From Phenylobacterium aquaticum (GTDB taxonomy: Bacteria; Pseudomonadota; Alphaproteobacteria; Caulobacterales; Caulobacteraceae): DNA of 6,518 bases. A program made the translations under genes and the position numbers. The notes beneath the pieces are model-generated. The model was not told the DNA's origin, did not search any database, and saw only the letters and a list, made by a program, of their open reading frames with translations. The stretch is from the NCBI RefSeq assembly GCF_947378715.1, contig NZ_CANCLE010000196.1, positions 1-6,518 on the forward strand. The letters run 5' to 3'. This document shows, in pieces, positions 4,717-6,518 of this stretch (position 1 is its first letter; every line of letters starts with the position of its first letter).

Positions 4717-5511
4717 ATGTCTGACGCCGCGGTTCTGTCCGTCCGCAACGCCTCCAAGAGCTTTGGCTCGCGCAAGGCGCTCGACGGGGTTTCCCTGAAT
4801 GTCACCCGGGGCGAGATGATCGCCCTGATCGGCCCGTCCGGGTCCGGCAAGTCGACCCTGCTGCGCTCGATCAGCGGCCTGCAGACCATCGACGGCGGCG
4901 ACGGCAAGATCGAGGCCTTTGGCCAGGCGGTGCAGGCCGACGGCCGGGTGTCGCGCAAGGTGCGCGACGTGCGCATCCGCGTCGGCTTCATCTTCCAGCA
5001 GTTCAATCTGGTCGGTCGCCTGACCCTGTTCTCCAATGTCGCCCTGGGCTCGCTCGGCCGGATCCCGATGCTGCGCGGCCTGTTCGGCCTGTGGCCCAGC
5101 GAGACCAAGACCGCGACCATGGCGGCGCTCGCCCGGGTCGGGGTGGCCGACTACGCCGCCCAGCGGGCCAATACGCTCTCCGGCGGCCAGCAGCAGCGCG
5201 GCGCCATCGCCCGCGCCCTGGTCCAGAAGGCCAAGGTGATCCTGGCCGACGAACCCGTCGCCTCGCTGGACCCGGTGTCGGCCCGCAAGGTGATGGAGCT
5301 GTTGCACGACCTGAACGCCACCGATGGCCTGACCGTGGTCGTCACCCTGCACCAGGTCGACTACGCCATCCGCTATTGCCGCCGGGTCGTCGCCCTGAAG
5401 GCCGGCAAGGTGGTCTATGACGGTCCGGTCGCCGGCCTGGACCGCACACGCCTGATCGACATCTACGGACCCGAGTTCGAGGATGTCTTCTGGGAAGGAG
5501 CTCCCAAATGA
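4717..5511 (+). CDS. phnC: Phosphonate/phosphite-type ABC transporter ATP-binding protein PhnC
   Basis: A 264-residue ABC ATPase with every canonical element: Walker A GPSGSGKST (39-47), Q-loop glutamine Q94 in FQQFNLV, signature LSGGQQQR (154-161), Walker B VILADEP ending at E179, D-loop SLDP (183-186) and switch histidine H212. The length and the segments FQQFNLVGRLT, NVALGSLGR and TLHQVDYAIRYC are typical of PhnC, which energises import by the PhnD-PhnE system at the inner membrane. The ATG at 4717 follows a weak GGGGAAG (4699-4705). The stop TGA (5509-5511) overlaps the phnD ATG, so the two genes are translationally coupled. The substrate may be phosphonate, phosphite or another phosphorus ester; no C-P lyase gene is in the window to decide. 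Confidence 0.93.
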   Translation: MSDAAVLSVRNASKSFGSRKALDGVSLNVTRGEMIALIGPSGSGKSTLLRSISGLQTIDGGDGKIEAFGQAVQADGRVSRKVRDVRIRVGFIFQQFNLVGRLTLFSNVALGSLGRIPMLRGLFGLWPSETKTATMAALARVGVADYAAQRANTLSGGQQQRGAIARALVQKAKVILADEPVASLDPVSARKVMELLHDLNATDGLTVVVTLHQVDYAIRYCRRVVALKAGKVVYDGPVAGLDRTRLIDIYGPEFEDVFWEGAPK

Positions 5512-6518
5512 TCCGCCGCCGTCTGATCACGGGCCTGGCCCTGGCCTGTCTGGTGGGCCTGAGCGCCTGCGGCAAGGCCGATGAGAAGAAGGCCGCCAAG
5601 CCGGCCGAGCTGACCTTCTCGATCCTGTCGGCCGAGAACCAGGCCTCGATGGGCCCGCTCTGGCAGCCGCTGATCGACGACATGAGCGCCTATGTCGGCA
5701 TGCCGGTGAAGCCGTTCTTCGCCTCCAACTACACCTCGCTGATCGAGGCCATGCGCTTCAACCAGGTGCAGGTCGGCTGGTTCTCCGCCGTGCCGGCGCT
5801 CGAGGCGGTGAACCGGGCCAATGGCGAGGTCTTGAGCCGGGTGGTCGATTCCGGCGGGATCGAGTCCTATGAGTCCGTGCTGATCGTGAAGAAGGGCTCC
5901 GGCATCAGCCTCGACCAGGTGCTGAAGTGCGGCGGCAAGCTGAACTTCGGCATGGGCGACGCCAAGTCGACCTCCGGCACGCTCGCCCCCAAGGCCTATC
6001 TGTTCACGCCGCGCAACATCGAGCCGGCCAAGTGCTTCAAGACCGTCCGCTCGGCCAGCCACCAGGCCAATGTGTTCTCGGTGGCCAATGGCGTGCTCGA
6101 CGTGGCGACCAATAATTCGGTCGGCATCGTGTTCGCCAAGCGCGAGAACCCGGACATCGCCAACAAGATCGAGGTGATCTGGACCTCGCCGCCGCTGCCG
6201 GAAAGCTCGATCGTCGCCCGCAAGGACCTCGACCCGGCGATCCGCGAGAAGATGCGCCAGTTCTTCCTGACCTATGGCGTCGGGACCGGCCCCAAGGCCG
6301 ACAAGCAGCGCGAGGTGCTGAAGGGCCTGGCCTATGGCGGCTTCCGGCCGGCCGATTCCAGCTATCTGGACCCGGTCCGCGAGATGGACGCCTCCGAGAC
6401 CCTGGCTGACGCCCGCCGGGGCGGGGACGCCGCCAAGATCGCCGCCGCCCAGAAGGCGCTGGACGCGATCCGCGCCAAGGCCGCCCAGCACCGCGCCACC
6501 AACCCGGACGCCGGATGA
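5508..6518 (+). CDS. phnD: Phosphonate/phosphite-type ABC transporter substrate-binding lipoprotein PhnD
   Basis: A 336-residue periplasmic binding protein that delivers phosphonate-like ligands to the transporter. The N-terminus is a lipoprotein signal: basic RRR, a hydrophobic core, then lipobox LSAC with C21 as the lipidated cysteine, followed by a short charged linker. The mature part has the PhnD pattern: ASNYTSLIEAM (72-82), VGWFSAVPAL (89-98), the ligand-binding GDAKSTSG (150-157), SASHQANVFSVANGVLD (182-198) and PPLPESS further on. A clear Shine-Dalgarno AAGGAG (5495-5500) sits seven bases before the ATG, inside the end of phnC. Two cysteines, C141 and C176, fall within the mature domain and could form a disulfide. 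The last 40 or so residues are an Ala/Lys/Arg-rich helix-like tail. The TGA stop is the last codon of the window; a permease gene (phnE) would be expected next. Confidence 0.93.
   Translation: MIRRRLITGLALACLVGLSACGKADEKKAAKPAELTFSILSAENQASMGPLWQPLIDDMSAYVGMPVKPFFASNYTSLIEAMRFNQVQVGWFSAVPALEAVNRANGEVLSRVVDSGGIESYESVLIVKKGSGISLDQVLKCGGKLNFGMGDAKSTSGTLAPKAYLFTPRNIEPAKCFKTVRSASHQANVFSVANGVLDVATNNSVGIVFAKRENPDIANKIEVIWTSPPLPESSIVARKDLDPAIREKMRQFFLTYGVGTGPKADKQREVLKGLAYGGFRPADSSYLDPVREMDASETLADARRGGDAAKIAAAQKALDAIRAKAAQHRATNPDAG

Noticed and set aside
5463..6491. Minus-strand open frame of 342 codons opposite phnD
   Set aside because: phnD has a signal peptide, lipobox, conserved ligand motif and Shine-Dalgarno; the opposite frame has none of these.

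Overview
The window is GC-rich, tightly coded DNA from an alphaproteobacterium, most likely Caulobacteraceae (Caulobacter or Phenylobacterium type). The pointers are codon use dominated by G/C third positions, GANTC (CcrM-type) sites in the intergenic DNA, a dense block of C-run/G-run inverted repeats of the kind scattered between genes in this family, and an ornithine decarboxylase preceded by a long structured leader. The genus is an inference; no rRNA or species marker is present.

Layout. Positions 1-1470 (minus strand): a two-gene unit, a PaaX-family regulator followed by a membrane-anchored class I methyltransferase that runs off the left edge; the two overlap by four bases (ATGA). Positions 1471-1882: a gene-free stretch holding the regulator's promoter and two nested inverted-repeat blocks. 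Positions 1883-4306 (minus strand): a polyamine pair, an ornithine/lysine-type PLP decarboxylase followed by a deoxyhypusine-synthase-family protein of the bacterial homospermidine-synthase kind, with a good intrinsic terminator between them. Positions 4307-4716: a 410-base divergent control region with several stem-loops on the decarboxylase side and a candidate Pho box on the other. Positions 4717-6518 (plus strand): phnC and phnD, ATPase and lipoprotein binding protein of a phosphonate/phosphite-type ABC importer, overlapping by four bases; the permease gene would be expected just beyond the right edge.

How they work together. The decarboxylase should make putrescine from ornithine, and the deoxyhypusine-synthase-like enzyme would transfer an aminobutyl group to give homospermidine. 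PhnC/PhnD would scavenge organic or reduced phosphorus under phosphate limitation. The PaaX/methyltransferase pair has no visible metabolic link to its neighbours. No wholly new system is evident. The most interesting part is the region upstream of the decarboxylase, which looks like a long regulatory RNA leader (candidate alphaproteobacterial speF motif), contains a possible pair of mutually exclusive RNA structures, and could easily be mis-annotated as coding.
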